A stretch of 40,691 nucleotides of DNA from Methyloversatilis sp. (GTDB taxonomy: Bacteria; Pseudomonadota; Gammaproteobacteria; Burkholderiales; Rhodocyclaceae). The DNA lies in contig JAGNYW010000023.1 in the NCBI GenBank assembly GCA_017984755.1, positions 4,098-44,788 of the forward strand, given 5' to 3'. Below, piece by piece: positions 40,406 through 40,691 of this stretch (position 1 is the first letter of the stretch; every line of letters begins with the position of its first letter). Below the pieces are notes generated by a model, which saw only the letters and a list, made by a program, of their open reading frames with translations, searched no databases and was not told where the DNA came from. The position numbers and the translations under genes were made by a program.

Positions 40406-40691
40406 ATGGAAGAGCATCGAGCCCGCAAGCGCTTCGGCCAGAACTTCCTGGTCGACGGCAACATCATCCGCAACATCGTGTCGGCGATCGACCCGCAGCC
40501 CGGTCAGCTCATGGTGGAGATCGGCCCCGGCCTGGGCGCCATGACGCGTCCGCTGAGCGCGCGACTCGACCGCCTGCACGTGATCGAGATCGACCGCGAC
40601 CTGGCGGCGCGACTGCGCGAGGGCGACCTTGCCGGGCGGCTCGAAATCCACCAGCAGGACGCATTGAAGTTCGATTTTTCGGTACTGGCCC
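40406..40691 (+). CDS. rsmA: 16S rRNA dimethyladenosine transferase (5' part)
   Basis: The first 95 codons, cut by the window end. [19 protein letters not shown] and the AdoMet-binding motif [14 protein letters not shown] followed by [12 protein letters not shown] identify RsmA/KsgA, which dimethylates two adjacent adenines in helix 45 of 16S rRNA. The neighbourhood (surA-pdxA-rsmA) matches. Confidence 0.96.
   Translation, partial: MEEHRARKRFGQNFLVDGNIIRNIVSAIDPQPGQLMVEIGPGLGAMTRPLSARLDRLHVIEIDRDLAARLREGDLAGRLEIHQQDALKFDFSVLA

Overview
This is a high-GC chromosomal segment from a betaproteobacterium. The best guess is a Rhodocyclales-type, Methyloversatilis-like organism; I infer this from the argH-algZ-algR-hemC-hemD-hemX-hemY layout, the phasin, the pepP-ubiH-dusB-fis-purH-purD-hemF run and the lptD-surA-pdxA-rsmA run, not from a database search. 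There are no rRNA, tRNA, IS or CRISPR features. Most genes are core housekeeping genes and are densely packed, often with ATGA-type overlaps.

Layout. Positions 1-143 hold a short-period A/G-rich tandem repeat. A bidirectional terminator and a phasin gene (minus strand) follow, with a near-perfect sigma70 promoter and two PhaR/PhbF-like operator sites. Positions 1036-4541 (minus) are an unusual three-gene operon: two paralogous Hanks-type Ser/Thr kinases, each carrying a C-terminal cyclic-nucleotide-binding domain, and a fructosamine-3-kinase-family protein. argH (minus) and a LytS/LytTR pair of the AlgZ/AlgR type (plus) are divergent. A REP-like inverted pair lies between the regulator and ppc (minus). 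Positions 11175-15248 are the hemC-hemD-hemX-hemY operon, followed by a DUF898 membrane protein overlapping an M48 peptidase, then ompW. Positions 18581-26425 (minus) are pepP-ubiH-dusB-fis-purH-purD-hemF.

The accessory island is 26564-33113 (plus). It runs thermostable-hemolysin-family (GNAT-like) protein, AMP-forming ligase, heme-oxygenase-like putative diiron enzyme, SDR, secreted TPR protein, then an OmpR-family response regulator and a QseC/PmrB-type sensor kinase. A PmrA/QseB-like direct repeat and an inverted repeat lie in front of the first gene. It looks like a small fatty-acid or acyl-derived metabolite pathway with its own two-component system. I do not recognise it as a characterised pathway and regard it, with the twin kinase operon, as the best candidate for something undescribed.

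From 33110 to the end are envelope genes: murU and amgK (minus, peptidoglycan recycling), then lptD with an unusual repeat-containing N-terminal extension, surA, pdxA and the start of rsmA (plus).
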